64,000 nt of DNA from an uncultured Lachnospiraceae bacterium (GTDB lineage: Bacteria > Bacillota > Clostridia > Lachnospirales > Lachnospiraceae). The DNA is taken from assembly GCA_910580015.1 (NCBI GenBank), contig CAJTVT010000001.1, forward strand, positions 124,001 to 188,000, read 5' to 3'. Each line of letters opens with the position of its first letter. The first letter of the stretch is position 1. The notes under the pieces are model-generated. The model made no database searches. It was not told the origin of the DNA and worked only from the letters and a program-made list of their open reading frames with translations. A program made the translations under genes and the position numbers. Positions 8,752-18,582 of this stretch are shown piece by piece.

Positions 8752-8819
8752 GCCTCAAGGGAAAATGCTTGCATTTTCATTTGAGGCGCAAACACAAAGA
8801 GTGAAAGATGTGTGTTTGC
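8752..8819. promoter_or_regulatory. Two adjacent hairpins between adaptor and permease genes
   Basis: Hairpin 1 (8752-8787) pairs GCCTCAA and GAAAATGC with GCATTTTC and TTGAGGC. Hairpin 2 (8788-8819) pairs GCAAACACA with TGTGTTTGC. In the minus-strand mRNA, the permease's only Shine-Dalgarno-like sequence (GAGG) is the 3' arm of hairpin 1. The structure could lower permease synthesis relative to the upstream genes. No T run follows, so a terminator is less likely. Confidence 0.6.
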
Positions 8820-8877
8820 ATTTTACCCTTTCTTCTTTTTTCTTTCACCCTTTCCTCCATTCCGTATCGGACCTGAA

Positions 8878-10458
8878 CTATTCAGATTCCTTCACTTTTA
8901 TGCCTTCCTTCGCAGTCTTTCCATAGGGAAACGCGATCTGATCTTCCATCGTCAATCCTTCCACAATCTCCACAGACTGTCCCCAAAGAATTTTACCTGT
9001 TTTCACATACTGTTTTACCAGACGTTTGTCTTCCCCTGCTTTCATCACATACTTTTTACCATCTTCTTCTCGAACATATGCTTTTTCAAGATATATCTTG
9101 TTGGACTGATCTTCTCCCATCCTGGATGTCATTGTCAAATCCACATATTCTCCATTCCGCAGTCCTTCCGTATTCTCAATATACGCAGTATATGGATAAT
9201 AAGACACATTGGGATTCCCCTCTCCCCACGCATTGGAATTCGTCTCTGGATAATTGGAAATCTCAGTGATCGTAGCTTCAAAACTCATACCACTTTCCCA
9301 TGAATTGGCATAAACCGTCTGTCCAACCTCAATCTCACCTAACTGTAGCTCACTTAACGCGCCACTCACATAGAGGCCCTCAGAGCCTGTCACCGTAAGA
9401 AACGGCGATCCATCCGCTGGCGGGTTGTCTTTGTCTGCCAGATTTTTAACCACACCATTAATTTCTGCTTTCACGATACCATCACTGGTCACTTTTTTCA
9501 TCTGTTCCAATTCCAGTTCCAGTTTACGCCCTTGTAAATCCAAATCCCGGATTTCCTGTTCCTTCTCTTTGATCATCTCTGAGAGCTGTTCCGATGTATA
9601 ACCCTCTGGTTCCACAGGCTCTGGAATATCTGGTACTTCTGGTTCTTCTGGGATATCTATAAACTCTGGTTCTTCCTCTTCCATCACTTGAGATCGTGTT
9701 CTTACGGACCAACGTGAATCCTCTGCCATCTGTGGAAATCCACTTCTCCCACTGACCGCCCAGGCACTAATCAGCTTTCCTGTCATCACATTATCTTTTC
9801 GAATTTCAAAACTGACGTAAATTGGCTTCTTCCTATCTGCTGAAAGGTTATTTATAAATTCTCCCAACACATAACATTCTGGCATACATAGATACACATA
9901 GGGATCTTCCTCTGTTCCACTGCCCTCATTGGGGAGTGAACCATTTCGAATGAAATTATAGGCATCTCCTATCCGTTCTGGCTTTTCTGGTATCACCGGC
10001 TCAGGTTCTGGCTCTGGAATATCTGGTTCCTCTGGGACCTCTGGACGAGGAGTAACAGGCTTTGTATTTTTCAATTTTTCCAACTGCCGTTTTGCCGCCT
10101 CTGTTTTACTGGCATTGGTAGAAACATCCAATTCTTTCATCTCCAATTCCAACTTGGCCAAAGTCACATCATAAGAAACCAAGGGATCTCCGGCTTCCAC
10201 CGCCTGCCCTTCCTCCACAAACACTTCCAGCATAGCCTGATCCTCAAATGCATAGACATCTTGAGAGTAGTCATTGGTAACCATTCCAGAACTACTTGTC
10301 CCGGTCTCCCCATAATAAGCATTCAAATTCGACACATACATAACCTCTGCGGTAAGATTATTTGCTTGATAATTTTGATATGCCTTAATTCCGCCAAAAA
10401 TGCTGGCTCCCACAACACCCAGAGACACCACTGTAATCACGATTACTTTTTTATTCAT
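8878..10458 (-). CDS. HlyD/MacA-type adaptor protein with inserted domain
   Basis: A 526-residue membrane-anchored adaptor (ABC exporter membrane fusion family). It has an N-terminal helix (about 4-24), a split lipoyl/barrel-sandwich domain (GQAVEAGDPLVSYD), a coiled-coil hairpin, and beta-barrel regions at the C-terminus. The coiled coil is interrupted by two Pro/Glu-rich linkers (PEEPDIPEPEPEP and PEEPEVPDIPEPVEPEG). They bracket an unusual domain (about 160-245) containing DPYVYLCMPECYVLGEF. The start is MNKKVIVI, with AAGGAGG upstream; it overlaps the ATPase stop by 8 bases. The insert is not part of classical MacA and may be a docking module for a Gram-positive surface; that is inference. 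Confidence 0.88.
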   Translation of the reverse strand: MNKKVIVITVVSLGVVGASIFGGIKAYQNYQANNLTAEVMYVSNLNAYYGETGTSSSGMVTNDYSQDVYAFEDQAMLEVFVEEGQAVEAGDPLVSYDVTLAKLELEMKELDVSTNASKTEAAKRQLEKLKNTKPVTPRPEVPEEPDIPEPEPEPVIPEKPERIGDAYNFIRNGSLPNEGSGTEEDPYVYLCMPECYVLGEFINNLSADRKKPIYVSFEIRKDNVMTGKLISAWAVSGRSGFPQMAEDSRWSVRTRSQVMEEEEPEFIDIPEEPEVPDIPEPVEPEGYTSEQLSEMIKEKEQEIRDLDLQGRKLELELEQMKKVTSDGIVKAEINGVVKNLADKDNPPADGSPFLTVTGSEGLYVSGALSELQLGEIEVGQTVYANSWESGMSFEATITEISNYPETNSNAWGEGNPNVSYYPYTAYIENTEGLRNGEYVDLTMTSRMGEDQSNKIYLEKAYVREEDGKKYVMKAGEDKRLVKQYVKTGKILWGQSVEIVEGLTMEDQIAFPYGKTAKEGIKVKESE

Positions 10459-11140
10459 TCTCTGCCTCCTTGCTGCCCTCCGTAATCTCACCGTCAATGA
10501 TATGCACAATCCGTTTTGCCTTCTGTGCGATATTTTTATCATGGGTAATCATAACAATTGTGACTCCCTCATCATTCAATTGCTGAAACAGCTCCATAAT
10601 CTGCTGTCCTGATTTGGAATCCAGCGCTCCAGTTGGCTCGTCTGCAAGAAGGATCTGTGGGTTGTTTACCATTGCACGTGCAATTGCCACCCTCTGTTTC
10701 TGGCCTCCGGACAATTGTGTAGGCTTAAATGTAACACGCTCCCCAAGCCCAACACGCTCCAAAGCTTGTGTGGCACGCTCCCTGCGCTCCTTTTTCTTGA
10801 CTCCTGCATAGCTTAAAGGCAGAGCTACATTCTCAAGGGCAGATTGTCTGGAGAGAAGCTGAAAATTCTGAAATACGAACCCAATACTTTTAAGCCGCAA
10901 ATCAGACATTTCCCGATCTTTGCACTTCAGCACATCTTCACCGGCAAGCTGATAAGTTCCAGATGTCGGGCGATCCAAACATCCAATGATATTCATAAGT
11001 GTGGTTTTTCCTGAACCAGAAGGTCCCATTACTGCCACGTATTCCCCTTCCTCTACCTGAAGGGACACATCCTTTAAGACCGGAACCACCAGCTTATCCT
11101 GCTGGTAATCTTTATATATGTTCTGTAAATCTAAAATCAT
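10451..11140 (-). CDS. ABC transporter ATP-binding protein (MacB/LolD type)
   Basis: A 229-residue nucleotide-binding subunit. It has Walker A GPSGSGKTT (about 39-47), Q loop FVFQNFQLL, signature LSGGQKQRVAIARA, Walker B ILLADEPTGALD and switch histidine in MITHD. It powers the exporter with the permease at 7486-8739. Its stop overlaps the start of the downstream adaptor by 8 bases, and it follows the first adaptor by 21 bases. The gene therefore sits in the middle of a four-gene operon. Confidence 0.95.
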   Translation of the reverse strand: MILDLQNIYKDYQQDKLVVPVLKDVSLQVEEGEYVAVMGPSGSGKTTLMNIIGCLDRPTSGTYQLAGEDVLKCKDREMSDLRLKSIGFVFQNFQLLSRQSALENVALPLSYAGVKKKERRERATQALERVGLGERVTFKPTQLSGGQKQRVAIARAMVNNPQILLADEPTGALDSKSGQQIMELFQQLNDEGVTIVMITHDKNIAQKAKRIVHIIDGEITEGSKEAENE

Positions 11141-11161
11141 AATTGTTGTTCCCTCCGGTTT

Positions 11162-12910
11162 CTATATATCCTGATCCTCTTCCATATCTCCATCGCCACC
11201 ATCTTCTGTCGGCACACTTTCACCGCCAAAAGATTCCATTCCTCCTTCCAGCGACTTTCCACCAGAAGAGCCATCGAATGCCCCATCTTCTATGAAACCA
11301 TCTCCCTCTGTTCCCATCAAATCATCTGTACTTCCTTCTCCATCCTCTGAAAATTCTCCGTCTTCTGAAAACTCCCCATCTTCTGAAAACTCTTTATCCT
11401 CTGTTCCTTCTTCGTTACTCTCCTCACCTTCTTCTCCTTCTGGATTATAAAGCGGGGAACTGTAATCCACTTCCTCTGCGTCCGTAACGGTCGTCACACC
11501 TTCATACAGACCCTCCATAGGAAATGCAATATAATCGTCTTCTGTCAGCCCGGACAAAATCTCATATTCTGCCATTTCTTCGTCATACTCGCCAAGCTCT
11601 ACCTCTCGCTTCTCAAGCTTATTTCTGTCATTTGCCACCCAGACATAAGCTTTCTGTGAAGCCGCATCTTCCTTTGTTTCGTCTTCCATATTCGAATCTG
11701 TCAAATCTTCGGTTCCTTCTTCCGATGCTGGATCAAGCAAATCTTCTGTCCCTTCTTCCATGTTCGGTTCCGTCAAATCTTCGGTTCCATCTCCCATTGC
11801 TGGATCAAGCAAATCTTCTGCCCCTTCTTCCAAATCGAAATCTTCCAAAGACTCTGTGTTCTCATCTGTCCAGTCCTCTGCGTCCGTGTTCGTCTGTACA
11901 TTTGTTCCCAACACGGTACCATCTTCTCTGAAAATATAACCTTCAAAAAGCCAGATTCCTTCTTTTTCTTCCGTTTGTCCCTGATCCAGTTCAATAAACA
12001 AATGTTGGCCCATCATCAACCCATCCGTGGAATCCAATGTAATATAAAATGGATATTTCGTCGCCTTTTCCGCTCCGCCTCCTTCATAATACACTCCACT
12101 GTCTTCGTTTGTTATCTGATTCTGTGTGTCAATTTTGCTGATGGTGCCATTCCAAGTCTGTTCCTCATCAATCCTGGAACGCAACAGTACTGGCTGCTCC
12201 TCTGACAGCATCTGTATATTAGTTTCGCTGACTGTTCCTTTCACTCGAAAATCCCCAACTGCAAGCACTGTCATATAAGAGTTATCTTCTCCCGACATAT
12301 AATCATTGTTGCTGCTGGTATCGTTGATAGACTTCACCACACCCGACAATTTGCTAGTAACCACCGCGTTGTCAATGGTCTCCTGCTTTTTCTGTATCTC
12401 TGCTTTCTTACTCTCTATATTATATTGTGTCTGTTTGATTCCATTTTCCTTTTCCTGGATATCTGCCGTATACTGATATTTCTCATCCGATGGCGCAGAA
12501 TTTCTCTCCTTTGTAAGTTGGCTGATCTGAGTCTGATAATCTGTAATCTCATTCTGCATTCCCTCTAGATCCAACTCTGCCTGAGCCACTTCCGCTTTCA
12601 CATCATCCATATCGTATTCAAACAGAGGATCTCCCTCCTCCACCATATCTCCTTCTGCCACAAAGACTTCTTTGATTTCGCGCTGTTCGTCTTTGTTGAC
12701 CTTCCAGCTTTCCTGAGCTTCCACGACTCCTGAATATCTATTCTGTGCTCCGGAACCTGAATTTATAATGGACGACACTTTCTCAACAAAAACCTTATCT
12801 GCACTGTTTCCATTATTATTTCCTTTTAATAAGTACCACGCACCCCCGCCTGCTGCTGCCACAATCATAATAACTACAGCAATGATAATGCCTGCTTTCT
12901 TCTTATTCAT
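11162..12910 (-). CDS. HlyD-type adaptor protein with acidic tandem repeats
   Basis: A 582-residue membrane-anchored adaptor. One N-terminal helix (about 7-27) is followed by a biotinyl-lipoyl-like segment (VVEAQESWKV...VAEGDMVEEGDPLFEYD), a coiled coil (about 115-175) and barrel regions. Two acidic repeat tracts are visible: alternating GTEDLLDPA / GTEDLTEPN units (about 365-415) and three EFSEDG units (about 525-545). The C-terminal 100 residues are almost all Gly, Glu, Asp and Ser. Such tracts are not part of the adaptor fold and may bind cations or span the wall (inference). It is the first gene of the exporter operon, with AGGAGG 7 bases upstream. One permease with two adaptors is unusual. 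Confidence 0.88.
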   Translation of the reverse strand: MNKKKAGIIIAVVIMIVAAAGGGAWYLLKGNNNGNSADKVFVEKVSSIINSGSGAQNRYSGVVEAQESWKVNKDEQREIKEVFVAEGDMVEEGDPLFEYDMDDVKAEVAQAELDLEGMQNEITDYQTQISQLTKERNSAPSDEKYQYTADIQEKENGIKQTQYNIESKKAEIQKKQETIDNAVVTSKLSGVVKSINDTSSNNDYMSGEDNSYMTVLAVGDFRVKGTVSETNIQMLSEEQPVLLRSRIDEEQTWNGTISKIDTQNQITNEDSGVYYEGGGAEKATKYPFYITLDSTDGLMMGQHLFIELDQGQTEEKEGIWLFEGYIFREDGTVLGTNVQTNTDAEDWTDENTESLEDFDLEEGAEDLLDPAMGDGTEDLTEPNMEEGTEDLLDPASEEGTEDLTDSNMEDETKEDAASQKAYVWVANDRNKLEKREVELGEYDEEMAEYEILSGLTEDDYIAFPMEGLYEGVTTVTDAEEVDYSSPLYNPEGEEGEESNEEGTEDKEFSEDGEFSEDGEFSEDGEGSTDDLMGTEGDGFIEDGAFDGSSGGKSLEGGMESFGGESVPTEDGGDGDMEEDQDI

Positions 12911-13019
12911 TCTTATCCTCCTGATTCTATAAACCTATCATATCGTAACCATCTTATCACAAATCCTTTATTAATCCTAACTAATTTTATTAATATTTTC
13001 TTAAAAGTGTAGTGACCGT

Positions 13020-13048
13020 ATTATATCTTCATTTTTGTATGGTGTAAA
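13020..13048 (-). promoter_or_regulatory. Promoter of the exporter operon
   Basis: On the minus strand, TTTACA, a 17-base spacer and TATAAT lie about 110 bases upstream of the first adaptor gene. The -35 region is one arm of the inverted repeat described at 13037-13171. Confidence 0.65.
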
Positions 13049-13171
13049 GTATTTTCTATAAATAATTCTCTGAAAAACACAGCTCTAATTATTTCCACAA
13101 CAAAAATCCACTTTTAACTTGAAATTCGTCACTGTTTTCTGTAAACTAATGTTATATCATTTACACCATAC
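13037..13171. promoter_or_regulatory. Widely spaced 12-bp inverted repeat between divergent genes
   Basis: GTATGGTGTAAA (13037-13048) and its exact complement TTTACACCATAC (13160-13171) flank the divergent promoter region. One arm covers the -35 of the exporter promoter; the other lies between the receptor promoter and its gene. This fits an operator pair for a looping regulator. The regulator is not identified. Confidence 0.45.
13119..13147 (+). promoter_or_regulatory. Putative promoter for the chemoreceptor at 13246
   Basis: TTGAAA, a 17-base spacer and TAAACT lie about 100 bases upstream of the receptor start. No convincing sigma-D (TAAA-N15-GCCGATAT) motif was seen. Confidence 0.4.
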
Positions 13172-13245
13172 TTTTTCGCCTGAATGAGATTCTTGCATCT
13201 TTCAACGGAGGAAGTATGTTTGATACAAATCAGGAGGAAATAAAA

Positions 13246-14925
13246 ATGAAGAAATCCATCAAACAGTCAACTTTAATGTTTATTTTAAACGGTATATCGA
13301 TTGCATCCCTACTATTTTTGATGTTTTCTTTGATATCGTTTACCAAAGTAAATCGACAATTAGACACAGCAAGAGAAAATCGGTTCACGCTCACCTACAA
13401 TGCTAATCGATTTATGAATGGTTCTGCATATCTTACCAATGAGGTTCGTGCATTCGCTTCCACAGGCGATCAGGAACATTATGACAATTACTGGAACGAA
13501 GTAAATACTCTGAAAAATCGTGACAAAGGCATAGCCACTATGCAAGAGATCGGTATCACGCCGGAAGAACAGGCTATGATTGACGATATGTCTGAATTAT
13601 CCAATAACCTCATTCCTTTGGAGGACGAGGCTATGAAAAATGTTCAATCTGGCAATATGGAAGAGGCCATTAACTATGTATATGGAGAAGAATACGATAC
13701 TGCAATTGCACAGATTAACACCTTAAAAGAGCAGTTTCTTTCTGACCTGGATAACCGAACTTCCACCCAGGTAAAGGAACTGGCAGCAGAATCAGAATCC
13801 ATCGAATTTTCCATGATCTTTGCTCTGGCACTGGTAGGCTTAATGCAGATTATGGTTATGCTCATCACACAATTGCGGATTCTCCGTCCGATTATGTCGG
13901 TTCGAGATCAGATGGGCGAGATTTCACAGGGGAATCTTTCCGCAGACTTTCCAATGAGCTCAGATACGTCTGAAATTGGAATGCTGGTAGATTCCATCCA
14001 TGAGACGAAACGAGAACTGAAAAAATACATAAAAGATATTGATTCCAAGCTTGCAGACATGGCGCAGGGTAACATGGATCTTTCTATTGGCCATAATTAT
14101 CGAGGTGAGTTTTTGCCAATCCAGAACGCGATGCGTCAAATACTAGATTCTCTGAATTACGCCCTGTCTCAAATTAACAAAACAGCCGAGAATGTTTCTG
14201 AGGAATCCAGTCGTATGGCATCGGATGCTCAACTTCTCTCAGACGGCGCTGTCCAGCAGGCATCCGCAGTTGAAGAGCTGTCTTCCAGCATTCAAGAATT
14301 GTCCAAACAGGTAGACAACACTTCTTCCGACGCAGATACTGCATGGAAATGTTCCACAGAAGCCGCGCAGCTCCTTTTAGCAGCCAACGAAAAGATGGCA
14401 CTTTTAACCACTGCTATGGGAGAGATCTCCGATGCGTCTCAACAAATTGGCGGAATTATCAAAACCATTGAAGATATCTCTTTCCAGACCAATATCTTAG
14501 CTCTAAATGCCGCTGTGGAAGCTGCTCGCGCAGGGGAAGCTGGAAAAGGATTTGCCGTTGTCGCAGATGAAGTACAAAATCTTGCCAACAAGAGTGCCAT
14601 CTCTGCACAACATATTACAGATTTAATTGAGAATTCCATCAAAATGATTAAAAACGGCTCTTCCTTGTCCACAGAGACTACGGAAGCATTGGCATCTGTG
14701 GTTGTTGGTGCAAAACAGGCAACTTCACTGATTGAGCAGATTGCTGAATCTGCAACCCAGCAGTCCCAGTCCCTGCACCAGTTAACGATGGGGATGGAAC
14801 AGATTGCCGAGGTTGTACAGACAAATGCCAGCACTGCTGAAAAATCTGCTGCTTCTGCTCAGGAACTGTTCAAACAGTCCAAAGACCTTAAAGTTTCTGT
14901 TCAGAAGTTCCAACTGCGTAGGTAA
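13246..14925 (+). CDS. Methyl-accepting chemotaxis protein, four-helix-bundle sensor
   Basis: A 559-residue transmembrane chemoreceptor. Membrane helix 1 covers about residues 13-35. The extracytoplasmic domain (about 36-190) is all-helical, of the 4HB_MCP type. Helix 2 (about 191-212) leads to a HAMP domain and the cytoplasmic signalling hairpin, whose conserved tip reads [19 protein letters not shown]. It would signal to CheA/CheW, none of which lie in this window. The C-terminus (KFQLRR) has no CheR-tethering pentapeptide. The start at 13246 is chosen because GGAGG lies 8 bases upstream. Divergent from the exporter operon and sharing its control region, it could sense the exporter's substrate; that is inference. 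Confidence 0.93.
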   Translation: MKKSIKQSTLMFILNGISIASLLFLMFSLISFTKVNRQLDTARENRFTLTYNANRFMNGSAYLTNEVRAFASTGDQEHYDNYWNEVNTLKNRDKGIATMQEIGITPEEQAMIDDMSELSNNLIPLEDEAMKNVQSGNMEEAINYVYGEEYDTAIAQINTLKEQFLSDLDNRTSTQVKELAAESESIEFSMIFALALVGLMQIMVMLITQLRILRPIMSVRDQMGEISQGNLSADFPMSSDTSEIGMLVDSIHETKRELKKYIKDIDSKLADMAQGNMDLSIGHNYRGEFLPIQNAMRQILDSLNYALSQINKTAENVSEESSRMASDAQLLSDGAVQQASAVEELSSSIQELSKQVDNTSSDADTAWKCSTEAAQLLLAANEKMALLTTAMGEISDASQQIGGIIKTIEDISFQTNILALNAAVEAARAGEAGKGFAVVADEVQNLANKSAISAQHITDLIENSIKMIKNGSSLSTETTEALASVVVGAKQATSLIEQIAESATQQSQSLHQLTMGMEQIAEVVQTNASTAEKSAASAQELFKQSKDLKVSVQKFQLRR

Positions 14926-14994
14926 ACTTTTACCATCTCAGCTCTTATTATAGAAATAAAGCCTTTTCATACTTTATACATATTCTATTGAAAA

Positions 14995-15027
14995 GGCCCA
15001 TCAGGAAAAATGTTTTCCTGATGGGCC
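14995..15027. terminator. Bidirectional-looking hairpin between chemoreceptor and glyA
   Basis: A perfect 15-bp stem (GGCCCATCAGGAAAA with TTTTCCTGATGGGCC) and a 3-base loop sit between two converging genes. On the minus strand it is followed by TTTT, so it best serves glyA. Confidence 0.85.
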
Positions 15028-15063
15028 AATCTTATCAACAAAAACGTGCCATCTATTTTCTAA

Positions 15064-16302
15064 TTATTGTAATGGATACTGATTCGTCAACTCTTTCACC
15101 ATCTGAAGCACTTCCTGGGAAGCACTTTCTCCCTCTTTGATCATTCTGGAAATGCATTCCGCAACCTTGTCCATATCTTCTTCCTTAAATCCTCTTGAAG
15201 TGATTGCAGGCGTTCCAAGACGAATTCCACTGGTGACAAATGGTGACTTGGGATCATTTGGGATTGTATTTTTATTACAGGTAATATTCACGGAATCTAA
15301 CAACTTCTCCACTGCTTTTCCTGTCAGATCATAAGTGGTCAGATCCACAAGCATTAGGTGGTTGTCCGTTCCGCCAGAAACCAACTTAATTGCTCGATCC
15401 ATCAGCCCCTTCGCCAAAGCCTGAGCATTCTTCACTATATTCTGCTGATATTCCTTAAAACTGTCCTGCAAAGCTTCCTGGAAACAAACCGCCTTAGCAG
15501 CAATCACATGCATGAGCGGGCCTCCCTGAATGCCTGGGAACACAGCCTTGTTAAAGTTAAACTTATCCGCCATCTCCTGATTTGCCAAGATCATACCACC
15601 TCTGGGGCCGCGAAGGGTCTTATGAGTGGTCGTGGTAACTACATGAGCATAGGGAATGGGATTTGGATGAAGCCCTGCCGCCACAAGTCCTGCAATATGA
15701 GCCATATCCACCATCAGATATGCCTCCACTTCATCTGCAATTTCCCGGAATTTCTTAAAATCAATCGTTCTTGCATAAGCGCTTGCCCCTGCAATAATCA
15801 TCTTAGGCTTACACTCCAGGGCAATTTCTCTCACTTTATCATAATCGATAAATCCTTCATCATTCACCCCATATGGTACAATTTTAAAATAACTGCCTGA
15901 AAAATTGACAGGACTTCCATGTGTCAAATGTCCACCATGATCTAAATTCATTCCCATCACTGTGTCACCTGGCTCTAACATAGCAAACTGTACTGCCATA
16001 TTTGCCTGTGCACCAGAGTGAGGCTGCACATTGGCATAATCACAGCCAAACAGTTCTTTCGCGCGCTGAATGGCAAGATTTTCTACCACATCCACACATT
16101 CACAGCCACCATAATATCTCTTTCCTGGATACCCTTCTGCATACTTATTGGTCATCGGGCTTCCCATTGCTGCCATGACTGCCTTGCTTACCCAGTTCTC
16201 AGAGGCAATCAGCTCGATATGGCTGTTCTGTCGTTCCATCTCTGCTGTAATGGCATCAGCCACCGCAGCGTCCGCTTTCTTCACTTCCTCAAATGAATAC
16301 AT
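15064..16302 (-). CDS. glyA: Serine hydroxymethyltransferase
   Basis: Interconverts serine and glycine with transfer of a one-carbon unit to tetrahydrofolate; cytoplasmic and PLP-dependent. The 412 residues match the family. The PLP lysine lies in [14 protein letters not shown] (about 225-238). The substrate-binding [15 protein letters not shown] (about 53-67) and the [12 protein letters not shown] motif are intact. It is the last gene of an apparent minus-strand run (aminotransferase, hisC, DUF368, DUF1294, glyA), with a 62-base gap before it. GAAAGGAA is the likely RBS. No glycine riboswitch is seen upstream. Confidence 0.97.
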   Translation of the reverse strand: MYSFEEVKKADAAVADAITAEMERQNSHIELIASENWVSKAVMAAMGSPMTNKYAEGYPGKRYYGGCECVDVVENLAIQRAKELFGCDYANVQPHSGAQANMAVQFAMLEPGDTVMGMNLDHGGHLTHGSPVNFSGSYFKIVPYGVNDEGFIDYDKVREIALECKPKMIIAGASAYARTIDFKKFREIADEVEAYLMVDMAHIAGLVAAGLHPNPIPYAHVVTTTTHKTLRGPRGGMILANQEMADKFNFNKAVFPGIQGGPLMHVIAAKAVCFQEALQDSFKEYQQNIVKNAQALAKGLMDRAIKLVSGGTDNHLMLVDLTTYDLTGKAVEKLLDSVNITCNKNTIPNDPKSPFVTSGIRLGTPAITSRGFKEEDMDKVAECISRMIKEGESASQEVLQMVKELTNQYPLQ

Positions 16303-16364
16303 GTTTCTTTTCCTTTCATCTTCGTATATTTTATGACCATATGTGCCGCATTAATGATATAATG

Positions 16365-16652
16365 TTACAATTTGAATGTCAATAAGCAAAAAACAATTTG
16401 AATTGCAAATATCAAAGGCATTCCCACCACGAAATACCAGTGCTTTGTCTTATGCCGAAATGCATACATTCCAATCCAGGTTCCCAGGCTCCCTCCTAAA
16501 AGGCTCACTGCAAAAAAAGTTTTTTCTGCCACGCGCCATTGCTTGTTCCTGGCTTTCCATTTATCAATTCCCATCAGGAAAAATCCAATTGTATTTATGA
16601 TGCACAGATAACAAATTAATGTTCCCCATGTATCTATCTTAAGTTGATCCAT
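16365..16652 (-). CDS. DUF1294 family small membrane protein
   Basis: A 95-residue protein with three membrane helices. The family pattern is clear: GIDKWKARNKQWRVAEKTFF followed by a Gly-rich helix and FRHKTKHWYF. The function of DUF1294 is unknown. GGAG lies 12 bases upstream, inside the end of the DUF368 gene, and the two genes are 4 bases apart, so they are co-translated from one mRNA. Confidence 0.88.
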   Translation of the reverse strand: MDQLKIDTWGTLICYLCIINTIGFFLMGIDKWKARNKQWRVAEKTFFAVSLLGGSLGTWIGMYAFRHKTKHWYFVVGMPLIFAIQIVFCLLTFKL

Positions 16653-16656
16653 CTTT

Positions 16657-17505
16657 CTATTCTTCTCCCAGCTTCAGTGCAATGATGATCCCCACTGCCA
16701 GAGCGACTACACCTGTGAGAATGGAAAGGATTGTGATCGTTCCCATGTTATTGAGAAGAAAAATTGCGACTGGGGATGCTGCAATCAGGCCAATAATTGC
16801 CCAATAAGCATGTTCTGGAAACTTTTCAAATATAATTTCAATCGCTTTGGCAATCGCAAATATTCCCACCACTACACCGATTCCAAAGGGTACCAGCACT
16901 TTGCAACCTTCCAAAAGTCCTTGTATGTTAAAATGAATTAATTGGTCAATAAAATTATTAATCTCACTGAGTATCGGATTGTAATAGCCCATCAACATTA
17001 GCATCATGGAGCCGCTAACTCCGGGAATTACCATTGTTGCAGAGGCAACAATGCCTACGCCAAACAACTTCACCACATTTACCAGATTAAAACTCAAATC
17101 TGCTGCTGCTCCCTCTTCTTCTCCTAGAAGCGCCATCCCTGCCACAAGTCCAAAAAACAGCAAGAATGACAATATATGTCCCAGGCGAATCGTTTTTCCC
17201 TTCACTTTTTTGGTAATTGCTGGAAGTCCTCCAATAATCAGACCGATAAATAACAGATTTGTCTGAAAGGGTACTTTGGCAAACATATATTCAATTATCC
17301 GGGCCAGTACCACAATTCCAATTCCCATACCAATCACAATAGGAATTAATATCTTCATACTCTTCTTAAACTCTGAAAACAGATGGGTGGCTGCATGGAT
17401 CATTTTATCATAAATACCCATGGAAACCGCCATCGTTCCACCGCTGACTCCGGGAATAATATTTGCAACTCCCATCATCACGCCCTTTAAAATCATTTTA
17501 ATCAT
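16657..17505 (-). CDS. DUF368 membrane protein, probable undecaprenyl-phosphate transporter
   Basis: A 282-residue polytopic membrane protein with about eight helices. The family hallmark is the duplicated PGVSGG / PGVSGS motif in re-entrant segments (NIIPGVSGGTMAVSMGIYD near the N-terminus, MVIPGVSGSMMLMLMGYYN mid-protein). DUF368 proteins (PopT) have been shown to recycle undecaprenyl phosphate across the membrane for wall synthesis; assignment here rests on family membership. Its ATG overlaps the hisC stop (ATGA), so it is translationally coupled to a biosynthetic gene it has no obvious link to. Confidence 0.9.
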   Translation of the reverse strand: MIKMILKGVMMGVANIIPGVSGGTMAVSMGIYDKMIHAATHLFSEFKKSMKILIPIVIGMGIGIVVLARIIEYMFAKVPFQTNLLFIGLIIGGLPAITKKVKGKTIRLGHILSFLLFFGLVAGMALLGEEEGAAADLSFNLVNVVKLFGVGIVASATMVIPGVSGSMMLMLMGYYNPILSEINNFIDQLIHFNIQGLLEGCKVLVPFGIGVVVGIFAIAKAIEIIFEKFPEHAYWAIIGLIAASPVAIFLLNNMGTITILSILTGVVALAVGIIIALKLGEE

Positions 17506-18566
17506 ACATTCTCTCCTAAATATTGTTCCAAAAATTGTATCAAGGTCTGCATCTCAAGGTCTGTACCAATGGAAATTCGCAGATATTGATCGATCCTTGG
17601 CTTATCAAAATATCGAACATAAATTCCTTGTTCTTTCAATGCCTCAAATAACTCTTTTGCTGGACATTTTGGATGACTGGCAAAAATAAAATTACTCTTA
17701 GAATCTGGAAAAACAAATCCCAGTCTAGCAAGCTCCTTTTTCGTCCATTCTCTCGTAGCAGTCACTTTCCCAATGGTTTCTCTAAAATATACTTCATCTC
17801 TGAGGGATGCAGCTCCCATAGCTATCGTCACCGTATCCATCGTATAAGAATTGAAGGAATATTTCGCATCATTGAGATATTTTATCAACTTTTCATCTCC
17901 AAAAGCATAACCAATCCGCATCCCTGCCAAACTTCTTGATTTAGAAAAAGTCTGAACCACCAATAAATTGTCATATTTTGGCACCAATTTCAGAGCCGAT
18001 TCTCCTCCAAAATCAATATATGCCTCATCAATGATCACTATCACTCCTGGATTGGCAGCAATGATCTGCTCTAACTCCAACAAATCCTTCTCTATCCCAG
18101 TTGGCGCATTTGGATTGGGGATTACAATACCTCCGCAGTCCCCTAAGTAATCCGTTGTACGAATCTGAAATTGTTCATCCAAAGGCTGACATTCATATGG
18201 AATACGAAACAAATCTGCCCATACATCGTAAAAGGAATATGTTATATCTGGAAAAAAAATTGGTTTTCCCCCAGAAAAAAAAGTCAAAAAGCTCATCGCC
18301 AGCACATCATCTGAACCAACGCCCACAAAAACCTGCTCTCTGGGCACCTTATACCGCTCCGCCAAAGCTTGCACAAGCTCACTCGCCGCTGGATCTGGGT
18401 ATCTTCTTAAGATCTCAGCATCCATATTCTTGAGAATCTCCGCTACCTTTGGTGCTGGTGGATAAGGATTTTCATTGGTATTTAATTTTATAATATCCAA
18501 ATGTTCTGGCTGTTCCCCAGGGGTATAGGGAACGACCTTTCGCACATTTTCTTCCCATGCTGCCAT
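17502..18566 (-). CDS. hisC: Histidinol-phosphate aminotransferase
   Basis: Class I/II PLP aminotransferase of 354 residues. In histidine biosynthesis HisC converts imidazole-acetol phosphate to histidinol phosphate. Visible motifs are the N-terminal KLNTNENPYPPAP, the IIDEAYIDFGG aspartate region, and the PLP lysine in TFSKSRSLAGMRIGYA. No other his genes are adjacent, so a broader role (for example aromatic aminotransferase) is possible. I chose the start MAAWEENVRK because GGGAGG lies 8 bases upstream. It begins 16 bases after the upstream aminotransferase and overlaps DUF368 by 4 bases. Confidence 0.88.
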   Translation of the reverse strand: MAAWEENVRKVVPYTPGEQPEHLDIIKLNTNENPYPPAPKVAEILKNMDAEILRRYPDPAASELVQALAERYKVPREQVFVGVGSDDVLAMSFLTFFSGGKPIFFPDITYSFYDVWADLFRIPYECQPLDEQFQIRTTDYLGDCGGIVIPNPNAPTGIEKDLLELEQIIAANPGVIVIIDEAYIDFGGESALKLVPKYDNLLVVQTFSKSRSLAGMRIGYAFGDEKLIKYLNDAKYSFNSYTMDTVTIAMGAASLRDEVYFRETIGKVTATREWTKKELARLGFVFPDSKSNFIFASHPKCPAKELFEALKEQGIYVRYFDKPRIDQYLRISIGTDLEMQTLIQFLEQYLGENV

Positions 18567-18582
18567 ACGATTTCCTCCCGAT

